NCBI RefSeq assembly: GCF_001695855.1
Contig: NZ_MBSS01000066.1
Location: 124,001-188,000, forward strand
Direction: 5' to 3'
DNA from: Ensifer sp. LC163
GTDB lineage: Bacteria; Pseudomonadota; Alphaproteobacteria; Rhizobiales; Rhizobiaceae
DNA length: 64,000 bases
In this document: piece after piece, positions 1 to 10,814 of the stretch
Layout: every line of letters begins with the position of its first letter
Numbering within the stretch: the stretch's first letter is position 1
The notes under the pieces: model-generated
Told to the model about the DNA's origin: nothing
The model's database searches: none
What the model saw: the letters and a program-made list of their open reading frames with translations, nothing else
Position numbers and translations under genes: made by a program

Positions 1-2
1 CA

Positions 3-1862
<1,860 letters not shown>

Positions 1863-1867
1863 AGACC

Positions 1868-1903
1868 ACGCCAGAAGGGGCGGCAAACCGCCCCTTCTGG
1901 CGT
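1868..1903 (+). terminator. Strong hairpin after thiC
   Basis: A perfect 16-bp stem (arms 1868-1883 and 1888-1903, CAAA loop) starts 6 nt after the thiC stop. It has no long T tract, but its stem strength and position fit an intrinsic terminator for thiC. Confidence 0.75.
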
Positions 1904-1934
1904 AGGATTTCGGCTCTGTATTAACTGAAGGCCC

Positions 1935-2060
1935 CCCTCTCCCTCCGTCATGCTCGGGCTTGACCCGAGCATCCACGTCTGGGGCCGCAACTTTTCGACA
2001 CGCGGCCGCAAAGATGGCGGCTGGATGCTCGGGTCAAGCCCGAGCATGACGGTGGAGAGG
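1935..2060. repeat. Rhizobial-type long intergenic palindrome
   Basis: Two roughly 40-bp arms (about 1935-1975 and 2021-2060) are near-perfect inverted copies. Each arm contains its own inner palindrome TGCTCGGGCTTGACCCGAGC. This architecture is typical of the RIME-like palindromic elements scattered between rhizobial genes. The element separates thiC from the convergent amidase operon. Confidence 0.7.
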
Positions 2061-2079
2061 ATGCCTCTATTCCGGCGCT

Positions 2080-3366
2080 CTAGCGGCTACCTACAAGCCG
2101 CGTAGCAACATCGAGCAGAACATTGGCTCCTGCGACGAGGTCGGCCGGATCCGTATGTTCGCGCGGATTGTGGCTGATCCCGTTACGGCTCGGAACGAAG
2201 ATCATCGCCGCCGGCGCGATGCGCGCGATCATCTGGGCGTCGTGGCCGGCGCCGGAGGTCATCCGCCGGCTCCTCAACCCACGGGCCGTCGCCGAAACTT
2301 CGATCGCCTCGACGATCGCGCTGTCGAAGATGACCGGCTCGAACCGGGCGAGACGCTCGACAGATATCTTCACATGCTCCTCCTGCTCAAGGCGGCGGAG
2401 AAAGTCGGAAAGCGCCGCCTCAAGCATCCGCAGGCGATCCTCGTCCGGGTCGCGCAGGTCGACGGTAAAGACCGCACGCGAAGGAATGACGTTGATCGCG
2501 TTCGGCTCGAAGCGCATGGTCCCGATCGTCGCCACGCTCGGCGCGTTCGAGCGCGCGATGTGCTCGCGCAGGAACAGGCCGACACGCGCGGCCGCAAGGC
2601 CGGCATCGCAGCGCATCGCCATCGGCGTCGTGCCGGCATGATTGGCAACCCCGTCGATCGTGACGCGCTGCCAGGAGATGCCCTGCAGGTTTTCGACGGC
2701 GCCGATCGTTGTCGCCTCGCGCTCCAACACCGGTCCCTGCTCAATGTGCAGTTCGACATAGGCATGGGGTTTCAAGGAGCCGGGCTCGACGCTGCCGGCG
2801 TAGCCGATGCGCACGAGTTCCGATCCGAGCGTCGTGCCATCAGTCCCGAGGGTCGCAAGGGCCGCCTCAACCGCAAGACCGCCGACATGGACCAGCGACC
2901 CCAGCATATCGGGTGCGTAGCGGACGCCCTCTTCGTTGGTAAAGGCCGCCACAACGATCGGGCGTTCCGATATAGACCCCTGCTCCTTCAGGGTCTCGAT
3001 GACTTCAAGCGCGGCAAGCACGCCGTAGCAGCCATCGTAGATGCCGGCATTGATCACCGTGTCGATATGGGAACCGAGTATAAGCGGTAGTTGCTCGGCG
3101 TTATCCCGATTGGACCAGATGCCGAAAATGTTGCCGATGCGGTCGACAGCGACATCCAGCCCCGCCGCCTCGATCCAGCCGACCAGACGGTCCCGCCCCA
3201 GCTTTTCCGCGTCGGACGCTGCAAGCCGTGTCAACTGGCCCCGATCGTCGCGCCCGATCGCACCGAGTTCGCCGATGCGCGCGAGCAGGCGCTCGGCATT
3301 GATGGAAGGATGAGACATGACGGCGTCGCCTTCGATTGTGCTGATACGGGGCATCATGACAGTCAT
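2080..3366 (-). CDS. Zn-dependent hydantoinase/carbamoylase family amidase
   Basis: Member of the M20-like N-carbamoyl-L-amino-acid hydrolase / allantoate amidohydrolase family, which removes the carbamoyl (ureido) group from an amino acid; cytoplasmic. Visible marks are the metal-site segments GSHIDTVINAGIYDG, FTNEEGVRY and VELHIEQGPVLE, and GAGHDAQMIARI near the C-terminus. The length (428 aa) is slightly above the usual ~410. The first ATG shares an ATGA overlap with the upstream M20 gene stop (3363-3366), arguing for translational coupling; an internal Met before SHPSINAERL is the alternative start. It is third in an operon with diaminopropionate ammonia-lyase, so an N-carbamoyl-diaminopropionate-type substrate is possible (inference). 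Confidence 0.88.
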   Translation of the reverse strand: MTVMMPRISTIEGDAVMSHPSINAERLLARIGELGAIGRDDRGQLTRLAASDAEKLGRDRLVGWIEAAGLDVAVDRIGNIFGIWSNRDNAEQLPLILGSHIDTVINAGIYDGCYGVLAALEVIETLKEQGSISERPIVVAAFTNEEGVRYAPDMLGSLVHVGGLAVEAALATLGTDGTTLGSELVRIGYAGSVEPGSLKPHAYVELHIEQGPVLEREATTIGAVENLQGISWQRVTIDGVANHAGTTPMAMRCDAGLAAARVGLFLREHIARSNAPSVATIGTMRFEPNAINVIPSRAVFTVDLRDPDEDRLRMLEAALSDFLRRLEQEEHVKISVERLARFEPVIFDSAIVEAIEVSATARGLRSRRMTSGAGHDAQMIARIAPAAMIFVPSRNGISHNPREHTDPADLVAGANVLLDVATRLVGSR

Positions 3367-4547
3367 AACCCGGCATCCGGCGCGGCCAGTCGCTGCCGGG
3401 CAATTTCGGCGTGGAACCGGGCACCGAAGATCAAGGCGTCGTCATTGAAGTCGTAATGCGGATTGTGCAGCGGCGCGGATCCTTGGCCGTTGCCGATAAA
3501 GACAAAGCAGCCCGGCACATGCGCGAGAAACCGCGCAAAATCCTCCGAGCCGGTCATCGGCTCGGCGGCAACAGCGACATTCTCCGCCCCGAACACCACG
3601 CCGGCCGCAGCGAATGCCTGATCAACGAGAGCCGGATCGTTGAGCAATGGCACGAATTCGCGCGTATAACTCACATCGACCTCGCAGCCATAGGCATCCG
3701 CCGTCCCCTTGGCGATGGTGCGCATCTGCTGCTCGATCCTGGCGCTCACCTCGGGTCGAAAGCTGCGGGCATCGCCGAGAATGCGTGCCAGACCGGGCAA
3801 GGCGTTGCGCGTGCCGTCCGTGACCAATTCGGTCACGGAGACAACGGCGATATCCGTCGGCGACAGGCGTCGCGAGACGATCGTCTGCAGACTGACGACC
3901 GTGGCACAGGCAGCGACCAGCGTCTCATTCCCCCAATGGGGGCGGGCGGCATGGCCGCCGACGCCTCTGAGCGTGATCTCGAAATTGTCCTCAGCCGACA
4001 TGATGGCGCCCACACGTGTCTCGAACTTTCCGACCGGCAGGCCCGGCATATTGTGCAGGCCATAGATTTCGTCGAAGGGAAAGCGCTCCAGCAGGCCATC
4101 GGCAAGCATGGCAAGAGCGCCCTTGCCCCATTCCTCAGCAGGCTGGAAAACAAAGCGCACCGTCCCATCGAAGCCGCCCTCCTCGGCCAGCAGCTTCGCC
4201 GCGCCGAGCAGCATTGCCGTATGGCCGTCATGGCCGCAGGCATGCATCGTACCGGGCTGGGTGGAGCAATAGGAAGCCGTGCCCTGTTCCGCAATGCGCA
4301 ACGCGTCCATGTCGGCCCGCAGCGCTATGGCGTGGTTTCCCGTTCCACGCCGCAGCGTGCCGACCACCCCGGTGCCACCGATGCCTTCGGTGACCTCGTC
4401 CAGGCCGAACTCCCGCAGCTTGGCGGAAACAAAGGCGGCCGTTCGTTTCTCTTCAAAGCCGAATTCCGGATGGGCATGCAGGTCATGACGCCACGCCCTC
4501 ATCTCCGCTACAAGCTTGTCGACATCCGTGCTTGCCATCCGCATCAC
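3363..4547 (-). CDS. M20 family amidohydrolase (hippurate hydrolase-like)
   Basis: Metal-dependent amidohydrolase of the M20D group, which cleaves N-acyl amino acids or related amides. It begins with RHDLHAHPEFGFEE and has RADMDAL and the metal motif HACGHDGHTAM, then FQPAEEW. At 394 aa it is full length. The start is GTG at 4547 in a GTGA overlap with the stop of the ammonia-lyase; ATG codons follow at 4544 and 4538. Both ends are translationally coupled, so its product probably acts in the same pathway as its neighbours. It resembles the M20 protein encoded at 18247-19413, and the true substrate is unknown. Confidence 0.88.
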   Translation of the reverse strand: MMRMASTDVDKLVAEMRAWRHDLHAHPEFGFEEKRTAAFVSAKLREFGLDEVTEGIGGTGVVGTLRRGTGNHAIALRADMDALRIAEQGTASYCSTQPGTMHACGHDGHTAMLLGAAKLLAEEGGFDGTVRFVFQPAEEWGKGALAMLADGLLERFPFDEIYGLHNMPGLPVGKFETRVGAIMSAEDNFEITLRGVGGHAARPHWGNETLVAACATVVSLQTIVSRRLSPTDIAVVSVTELVTDGTRNALPGLARILGDARSFRPEVSARIEQQMRTIAKGTADAYGCEVDVSYTREFVPLLNDPALVDQAFAAAGVVFGAENVAVAAEPMTGSEDFARFLAHVPGCFVFIGNGQGSAPLHNPHYDFNDDALIFGARFHAEIARQRLAAPDAGL

Positions 4548-5752
4548 ACCCTTTCCGTGTTCAAAGCCCCGGCGACTTGCGCGGGTGCGAGACCAACCAG
4601 TTCTTCGTAGCGTTCAGGATCCGTGGCGCCTTCCGTATTGATCACAAGGATCCGCGAATTGGCGTCAAGGCCGAGGGCAGCACGCTTGTTCGGATCTCCG
4701 GCGACTGCGACAAGGCCGGCCAGACCGACGCCGCCGCTTTCGCCCGCAATGATTGCCGGATCGCCGCCCGTCGGGCGGGCGAGGCGATTCATGATCGAAA
4801 CGGCGTCCTCCTCGTCGACGGTCATGAAGGCGTCGGCGACCCGCGACAGGATGCGCCAGGCGACAAGCGAAGGCTCGTAACATTCGAGCATCGCCATGAC
4901 GGTCGGCTCGCCATGCGCCACTTTCACCGGCCGCCCGACCTTTGCGGTTTCGAGCAGGCAGGCCGCCCGGGCCGGCTCGACGACGACGAAGCGTGGCCGG
5001 TCGCGGCCGTAGCGCAGCGCCATATGGCCAGCCGTTGCGGCGGCGATGCCGCCGACGCCGGCCTGGACAAAGACATGGGTTGGCGGCGCACCGACCTCCC
5101 GCAGGGCCTCGCACAGGAGTGCCGTATAGCCCTGCATGACCAGGCCGGGAATATATTCGTATCCCGGCCAGGACGTGTCCGAGACAACCGTCCAGCCGCG
5201 CTCTGCACAGACCTTCGCCGCAAACTCGACCGAGTCGTCATAGGTTCCTTCGACCCGGACGATCTCGGCGCTGTAATGCGCGATCGCCTCTATGCGTTTC
5301 TGGCTGACGCCGGAATGTACGAAGATCACCGACTTCGCCCCGACGAGCTGTGCCCCCATTGCCACCGATCGACCATGATTGCCGTCCGTGGCGCAGCCGA
5401 ACGTCATCTCGCGGGCGACCGCACGAACGTCCGGGCGCGCGAGATCGTCGATGTCGACGTCAAGGCCGGTCTGCTTTCGAGCCTCGTCGAGCACCAGCCG
5501 GATCACCGCATAGGATCCGCCAAGCGCCTTGAAGCTGCCGAGCCCGAGCCGATGGCCCTCGTCCTTGACGAAGATCGCGCCGACCCCAAGCTCGCCCGCA
5601 AGCGCCGGCAAGGAATGAAGCGGCGTCGGCCGGTGGTCGTCGCGGCGGGAAAGCTGACGCTCGACCTCGGCAGCCGCCGTTATCGAAAGTATCTCGGCAT
5701 CTTCCGGCAGCAGCGACGATCCGAAATCGGCATGGTGGTTGCGAATGAGCAT
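4544..5752 (-). CDS. dpaL: 2,3-diaminopropionate ammonia-lyase (DpaL/YgeX type)
   Basis: PLP enzyme of fold type II that converts 2,3-diaminopropionate to pyruvate and two ammonia. The start MLIRNHHADFG and the PLP-lysine region KDEGHRLGLGSFKALGGS (Lys about residue 75) match the YgeX family, as does GVGGIAAATAGHMA. Length 402 aa is standard. GGGAG lies 9 nt before the ATG. It is the first gene of the minus-strand operon, divergent from the Lrp-type regulator. In E. coli ygeX also sits beside an M20 gene (ygeY) and a hydantoinase gene, so the grouping recurs. Confidence 0.9.
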   Translation of the reverse strand: MLIRNHHADFGSSLLPEDAEILSITAAAEVERQLSRRDDHRPTPLHSLPALAGELGVGAIFVKDEGHRLGLGSFKALGGSYAVIRLVLDEARKQTGLDVDIDDLARPDVRAVAREMTFGCATDGNHGRSVAMGAQLVGAKSVIFVHSGVSQKRIEAIAHYSAEIVRVEGTYDDSVEFAAKVCAERGWTVVSDTSWPGYEYIPGLVMQGYTALLCEALREVGAPPTHVFVQAGVGGIAAATAGHMALRYGRDRPRFVVVEPARAACLLETAKVGRPVKVAHGEPTVMAMLECYEPSLVAWRILSRVADAFMTVDEEDAVSIMNRLARPTGGDPAIIAGESGGVGLAGLVAVAGDPNKRAALGLDANSRILVINTEGATDPERYEELVGLAPAQVAGALNTERV

Positions 5753-5856
5753 GTCGGCAATCTCCCTGTTCGATGAAGTTATATTTCACTGCACGAGAGA
5801 AATGCGCTCTAAATGGCGACTTCGAATGCAAGTTTGTAAACAATGACGAGGAGACG
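5753..5856. promoter_or_regulatory. Divergent promoter region, dpaL operon / Lrp-type regulator
   Basis: About 100 bp of comparatively AT-rich sequence separates the two divergent genes and must hold both promoters. Lrp/AsnC proteins usually bind next to their own gene, so this is the likely regulator target; I cannot define a single site with confidence. Confidence 0.45.
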
Positions 5857-6351
5857 ATGGCCGCTTCAAAGACCGCACCGGCAGAGCTCGATCGCTTCGA
5901 TCTGGCAATCCTTTCAATCCTGCAGAAGGACAACACGACGCCGCAGCGGCAGATCGGTGAGGCCGTCAACCTGTCCGCCCCGGCCGTGCAACGGCGGATC
6001 AAGCGCATGGAAGAAACCGGCGTCATCCGCAGCAATGTGGCGGTGATCGACCCGGCCCGCGTCAACCAGGCCCTGACGATCCTTGTCGAAGTGGAGGTGG
6101 AAAGCGAGCAGATCGACCTGCTCGACGCCGCCAAGGCGGCGTTTTCGGCCGCTCCCGAGGTACAGCAATGCTACTACGTCACGGGCGATGTGGACTTCAT
6201 GCTGGTCGTGATCGTGCCGACGATGGGCGATTACGAGGCCTTCACTCGGCGCATGTTCTTCGGCAACCCCAACATCCGGCGCTTTAGAACCTTCGTGACC
6301 ATGGATCGCGTCAAGGTCGGCCTTTCCGTGCCGGTGGAGAGGCCGCGTTGA
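5857..6351 (+). CDS. Lrp/AsnC family transcriptional regulator
   Basis: DNA-binding regulator, 164 aa. The N-terminal winged HTH runs from about LDRFDLAILSILQKD to KRMEETGVI (residues ~8-60); the C-terminal RAM/AsnC effector domain contains VQQCYYVTGDVDFMLVV. The ATG at 5857 was chosen because GAGGAG (5848-5853) precedes it at proper spacing; the upstream in-frame ATG at 5773 would add 28 non-homologous residues. Divergent from the diaminopropionate ammonia-lyase operon, which it probably controls in response to an amino acid. Confidence 0.92.
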   Translation: MAASKTAPAELDRFDLAILSILQKDNTTPQRQIGEAVNLSAPAVQRRIKRMEETGVIRSNVAVIDPARVNQALTILVEVEVESEQIDLLDAAKAAFSAAPEVQQCYYVTGDVDFMLVVIVPTMGDYEAFTRRMFFGNPNIRRFRTFVTMDRVKVGLSVPVERPR

Positions 6352-6578
6352 ACACTATTGCCGGCCGGCAAGCGCCTTCTTCTCCGCGTCAGCCTCCAAT
6401 GGAGCACGGCACCGATCGATGTCAGATAGGCGTCGACGGTTTCAAGCGACGAGGCCGGCGCGAAACCTTCGCCGCTTTCCGGCATCACGATAGCCAGTTG
6501 CGTCCGCCAACCTCCGGCATTCCGGCAGGCGAACGGCCCCGGCACGCCGCTCGTCCTCGGAATGAGCCGCCAAATCAC

Positions 6579-8087
6579 TCAATCTCCAACATTGAACATT
6601 TCGGCCGCGTCGGGCAGTACGGTGTCCGAGTGCAAGAGCAATCGCACGGCGTCCTGCAGGATGAGAGGAGGAGACATCTGTGAGGCGAGCTCGATGACCC
6701 GCGCCTGCAGTTTCTGCACCATTTCGGGGTTCTGATCGGCAAGGTTTGTGGTCTCGGACGTATCCTTCGAAAGATCGAAGAGTTCGACTTTCGGCGGCAA
6801 CGTCGTCTTCCACACAAGCTTCCAATCGCCCTGGCGCACGGCGGCCGTCATTGGTTCGATGTTGTAGACGATCTCGGTGCGTGGCGATGGCTTTCCTTCG
6901 CCAAGCATCGGCCACATGTCCATCCCGTCCAGCGGCTTATTCTTGCCGAGCTCAGCGCCGGCCAGAGCCGCCAAGGTCGGGTACATGTCAACGACATGCA
7001 TCATTCCGTCGGCAGTGCCAGGCTCGATCTTTCCCGGCCAGTTGACCAGGCCAACGACGCGCGTACCTCCTTCATAGGTCGTCCCCTTGCCCTCCCGGTA
7101 AGGACCGTTGTCGGCCGGAAGCTTGCCCTTGACATCGCTTTCCCCCGCAAAGAAAGCATTGACCACGCCGCCATTGTCGCTGTGAAAGAGAATGAGCGTA
7201 TTCTGGCGCATGCCGCGCGTTTCGAGAGCATCGACGACTCTGCCGATGCCATCGTCCATCACCGAGATCATCGCTGCATAGTTTCGCCGGCTCTCGTCGG
7301 CGATATGGCTGTTGCGTTCAAGATATTCCTTCGGCGCCTGGAAGGGCGTATGCGGCGACGTGAAGGCCAGATACAGGAACAAGGGTTTTGACTGATCGTG
7401 CTCGTTGATCACTCGCACGGCTTCGCTAGCGAAGAGGATGTTGTCGAACCCTTCCTCCTCGAGGGCGTCGTTGTTCCGGTACCAGTCCGCATTACCGTTT
7501 GCCGACTTGTGCGTGAAGTGATCGATCTCGCCAAGCAGAGCACCATAGAATGAATCGAATCCGCGCTGGCGCGGCCAGAACGCCGCGTTCGCGTGACCGA
7601 GGTGCCACTTGCCGCTCGCGGCGGTGGCATAGCCTGCCTCATTCAGCAGTTCCGGCAAGAGATAGTCGTCGAGCGCCAGGCCGTAGGTACCGCCCTGGGG
7701 AATGACGGCGGTTTGCATGCCGTAGCGGAACGGGTAGCGGCCCGTCATGAACGCCGCCCGGGTGGGCGTGCACATGGGCTGGGCGTAGTATTGCTCAAGC
7801 CGGGCGCCTTTCTCCGCCAGTTCGTCGATGTTTGGCGTCTTTATGTCAGAGCCGTGAAATCCGACATCCTTCCAGCCCAAATCGTCGGCCAGGATGAAAA
7901 CAATATTGGGCTTGGCCGACTGTGCCAACGCGGCAGTTCCGGAAGCAAGCGCGGCGGCCAATCCGCGCACACCAATCCTGCCAGCGAGTTGCGCCGCCGC
8001 CAGCGAGCCGCCAGTCGTGAGCATTGCCCGTCGCGTAAACCCCTTTGGGCCGATATGACCGGCCTTGTTATCAGCGTTCTTGTCCAT
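6579..8087 (-). CDS. Tat-exported sulfatase (arylsulfatase family)
   Basis: Sulfate-ester hydrolase, probably periplasmic. Residues 1-57 form a twin-arginine signal (FTRRAMLTTGG followed by a hydrophobic Ala-rich segment). The mature part starts KPNIVFILADDLGW, whose Asp pair binds Ca. The sulfatase signature CTPTRAAFMTGR supplies the Cys (~106) that becomes formylglycine. Length 502 aa fits. The start at 8087 is preceded by GGGGGAGA; an in-frame Met 24 codons upstream has weaker support. No formylglycine-generating enzyme is seen nearby, so maturation would rely on one elsewhere. The stub of an SLC13-type permease lies upstream. Confidence 0.9.
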   Translation of the reverse strand: MDKNADNKAGHIGPKGFTRRAMLTTGGSLAAAQLAGRIGVRGLAAALASGTAALAQSAKPNIVFILADDLGWKDVGFHGSDIKTPNIDELAEKGARLEQYYAQPMCTPTRAAFMTGRYPFRYGMQTAVIPQGGTYGLALDDYLLPELLNEAGYATAASGKWHLGHANAAFWPRQRGFDSFYGALLGEIDHFTHKSANGNADWYRNNDALEEEGFDNILFASEAVRVINEHDQSKPLFLYLAFTSPHTPFQAPKEYLERNSHIADESRRNYAAMISVMDDGIGRVVDALETRGMRQNTLILFHSDNGGVVNAFFAGESDVKGKLPADNGPYREGKGTTYEGGTRVVGLVNWPGKIEPGTADGMMHVVDMYPTLAALAGAELGKNKPLDGMDMWPMLGEGKPSPRTEIVYNIEPMTAAVRQGDWKLVWKTTLPPKVELFDLSKDTSETTNLADQNPEMVQKLQARVIELASQMSPPLILQDAVRLLLHSDTVLPDAAEMFNVGD

Positions 8088-8869
8088 CAGTCCTGTCTCC
8101 CCCTTGCTCAGCGGTTTGTCCGGCATTTCGCGCAAGAACAGTTCGTTGATGATTGTCACCGGTCAACGTATAGCTGTACCAATACCCAAAGTAGAAATTC
8201 CGGGCTGGCGAACATCCAAAATGCCCCTCGCCCCTATCTCTGTATCAATGTCCCTGTGCTACCCGGCACACACGCCCCGACCTTCGCAGGCTAGCATGTT
8301 GCGGCGGCGCCTGAAATGAAGGCGAGGGCCGGCAATCTTTCCTCAGTACTTGTTCGACATCAGCTCCCATCCGAACCAACCGGGCATCAGGTCTTGGCAT
8401 TGTCTATCCGATTTGCGCAAAAGGCGAGTGCATGAGCTCTCAGGTTTCTGGGGTCTCGGACAGATCGGCAAAGCTGTCACCACGCAACTTTCAGATGTAG
8501 CGTCACGCGTACCATTACAGATCGATATCCTTTCCAATGGGCGCGATCTTTCCAATGGGCGGTCGATGTAACGGCGATTAACTGTCATGACCAAGCGCTC
8601 GACGATCTGCCAAGTCCCCATGATGGTGCCCAACATTCTGATCATTCCGAAGGGGGCGGAAATCGTAGCCAGTGTCAGACCAACACTTTGCTACTCGACC
8701 GTTGTCATTTCTACCGAGCGGTGGCTTGAAATCGAGGCCGTGTCCGCCAAGCCGCCGTCCGGGTATGCGGTTCGACTTCCTCTCTCTACACTCAAATGCG
8801 ACGTTAGGTGCCTTCTGCTTCGCGTTCGTGATTTGATCCCCCTTAGCGTTGGATAGCGGGAAACCAACG
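8088..8869. other. Gene-poor stretch between sulfatase and permease remnant
   Basis: About 780 bp with no ORF I would defend on either strand. Local composition is more AT-rich than the neighbours. It presumably contains the sulfatase promoter (just above 8110). A 14-bp direct repeat is the only structure noticed. Likely decayed sequence. Confidence 0.5.
8530..8561. repeat. 14-bp direct repeat, 18-bp period
   Basis: CTTTCCAATGGGCG occurs at 8530-8543 and again, unchanged, at 8548-8561. There is no coding context; it may be a slippage product or a tandem binding site. Confidence 0.5.
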
Positions 8870-9217
8870 CTATGTCCTCCAGACGATATCGTTGCCGAGC
8901 GCTGCGAACACTGCCTCTTCGCTGACGGTGCCCGTGGCGCCGAGGACCAATGCGCCGGCAAGCGCCACCGGCGTTTCCGGAAGATCGAAGATCGTCCGGC
9001 AGACAAGTGTTGTCGCAAACACCATCAGCGCCACGCGCATCGGCATGGTCAGCCCATCGGCTGCAAGAAAGATCAGGATCGCCGCGAAGGGGAGCAGCAT
9101 CGACCCGGTCAACAGCCGCACCTGGCGCAGCGGCATCTGACCGCCGAAATCACTCGCTTCCTTGGTGGAAGAGATAACGATGTCCTTGCCCGGTGCAAGT
9201 GCTCGAACGCTGCTCAT
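8870..9217 (-). pseudogene. N-terminal remnant of an SLC13/DASS-type permease
   Basis: The 115-residue ORF has hydrophobic segments LTGSMLLPFAAILIFLAA and RVALMVFATTLVCRTIF, then TPVALAGALVLGATGTVSEE and FAALGNDIVW. That order matches the first helices of SLC13-like anion transporters, where GN-x-x-VW is followed by several hundred further residues. Here the frame stops two codons after VW. I read it as a truncated gene, perhaps once an anion importer linked to the sulfatase. A genuine small membrane protein cannot be excluded. Confidence 0.5.
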
Positions 9218-9494
9218 GATGGCCCAATCCTTTGCTTCTTCTCGACCGGTTCGTGGCGAATGTCGCCTGTGTCATCCGGTCGTTGCGTTTTCTCGATGGG
9301 GCATAACGGCAGCCGTCGCGGTTTATTCCCGACGGCGGTTCGAAAGTACCGAATTTGTCGGCGTCGGTTGTCCGGGAGCGCGGCTCGACAGATCCCGCGG
9401 CTGCCTTTGGAACCATGGCGAAAGGCCAGCTCGTCATGGAGCGGGTGGCGGGAGCCGGCCTTGCCGCTCTCCCGCCGATCTCGGGCGCGCCCTG

Positions 9495-10739
9495 TTACGC
9501 GCCCTTGCGCGCGACGACGGGCACGTAATGTTCGAGTTCTGGTGCCGGGAACTGCAAGGTGGCGTTGATCTCGGCGGAGCGATAGAGCCCCATCAGCATC
9601 TCGACCACGGCAAGACCGTCCTCGAAGGTCTCGAGCGGCTTCTGGCCCTTGCGGAAGCATTCGACCATGTGGCGGTTTTCGTCGGTATAACCGTAGACGC
9701 CGGCTTCATCCTCGAGCACCGGCATCAGCCCCTGCTCGGCATTCTGCTTCTCGACAAGATCCTCGCCTTCCGAACCTGTGACTTCGCGAGACATGAAGAT
9801 CTTCAGCCCCGTGCTCAGCGAATTGTATTCGAGCGCATATTCCGGTCCGAGCAATTCGAGCTGGATGCGCAGGCCGGCGCCCACATAGGCCCAGGAGGTC
9901 GTCGCCTCGATCATCAGTTCGTTGCCGTCCTGGTCCTCGAGCGTCACCGTCGCGCGCGCAAAGTCTTCCGAAGGACGGTTGCGATAGTCGACGTCGTTGC
10001 CGAAACGCTTGCGCAACTGTTCGGCATAGTTGGGGCGCGTCCACTTCAGGTTGGCGACGGTGCCGTTGACGGCCTTGATCTTCAGCGAATTGCGCGGCGC
10101 ACCGGGCGCAGTCAGCAGATAGCGCGCCACCTCGACGCTGTGGCACATCATGTCGGAGAGAACGCCGCCGCCCTGCTTGTCGCCCTGCCAGAACCAGGGC
10201 TCGTGCGGGCCGGAATGCTCCTCTGCCGCCCGGGCGAGATAGGGCCTGCCGGTGGTGGATGCGGCGCGACGCCAGATGATCTCCTTGCCGCGCAATACCG
10301 GCGTGCAGAACACCTGGTTTTCGAGATAGCCGTGGTTGAGGCCGGCATCCTCGGCCAGCGTCAGCATCTCGCGGGCTTCCGCCACCGTGCGCGCCAACGG
10401 CTTCTCGCAGGCGACTGCGAAGACTTTGCTCCGACCGGATTTGATTGCCCCGTGCAGCGAGCGCATGACCTCGAGGCGCGTATAGTTCGGCGAAAGGATC
10501 CAGATCGCGTCGACGTCATCGGCGACAAGCAGCGCTTCCAGGCTCTCATGCGTGCGGCAGATGCCGAGCCCGAGTGCTTCCACTTCGCGCGCAAATTTCT
10601 CGCGGTTTTCCGCCTTGCGGCTGAAGGCACCCGTCACCTCGACGTTGCGCACGCCGATCATCGACTTCAGGTGGAAATGGGCGATGAAGCCGGTTCCGAC
10701 GAATCCCACGCGCAGCGTCTGCTTCGGTAGCTGTGTCAT
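9495..10739 (-). CDS. Gfo/Idh/MocA family oxidoreductase
   Basis: NAD(P)-dependent sugar or polyol dehydrogenase, 414 aa. The N-terminal Rossmann fold starts with VGFVGTGFIAHFH; the family motif appears as CEKPLART with the conserved Lys. The second half is the alpha/beta substrate domain. GGGAGAAGAG directly before the ATG at 10739 decides the start. It is the last gene of the Rbs-type sugar ABC operon, after the LacI regulator, so it probably oxidises the imported sugar or cyclitol. The substrate is not readable from sequence. Confidence 0.9.
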   Translation of the reverse strand: MTQLPKQTLRVGFVGTGFIAHFHLKSMIGVRNVEVTGAFSRKAENREKFAREVEALGLGICRTHESLEALLVADDVDAIWILSPNYTRLEVMRSLHGAIKSGRSKVFAVACEKPLARTVAEAREMLTLAEDAGLNHGYLENQVFCTPVLRGKEIIWRRAASTTGRPYLARAAEEHSGPHEPWFWQGDKQGGGVLSDMMCHSVEVARYLLTAPGAPRNSLKIKAVNGTVANLKWTRPNYAEQLRKRFGNDVDYRNRPSEDFARATVTLEDQDGNELMIEATTSWAYVGAGLRIQLELLGPEYALEYNSLSTGLKIFMSREVTGSEGEDLVEKQNAEQGLMPVLEDEAGVYGYTDENRHMVECFRKGQKPLETFEDGLAVVEMLMGLYRSAEINATLQFPAPELEHYVPVVARKGA

Positions 10740-10763
10740 TCTCTTCTCCCAGATTTTCGGCTG

Positions 10764-10812
10764 GAGCATGATGCCGAAAAGTGTAGGCGGTTTTCGGTCG
10801 ACATCATGCTCG
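10764..10812. repeat. Rhizobial palindromic element
   Basis: GAGCATGATGCCGAAAA and the inverted TTTTCGG...CATCATGCTC flank a short centre (arms about 10764-10780 and 10791-10812). This sequence type recurs in many rhizobial intergenic regions. It lies between the LacI gene and the oxidoreductase gene, so it would be transcribed within the operon and could shape mRNA stability. Confidence 0.75.
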
Positions 10813-10814
10813 AC

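Noticed and set aside
6352-6578. Small minus-strand ORF after the Lrp gene, sharing sequence with its 3' end
   Set aside because: No family resemblance and it overlaps the Lrp gene; treated as spacer.
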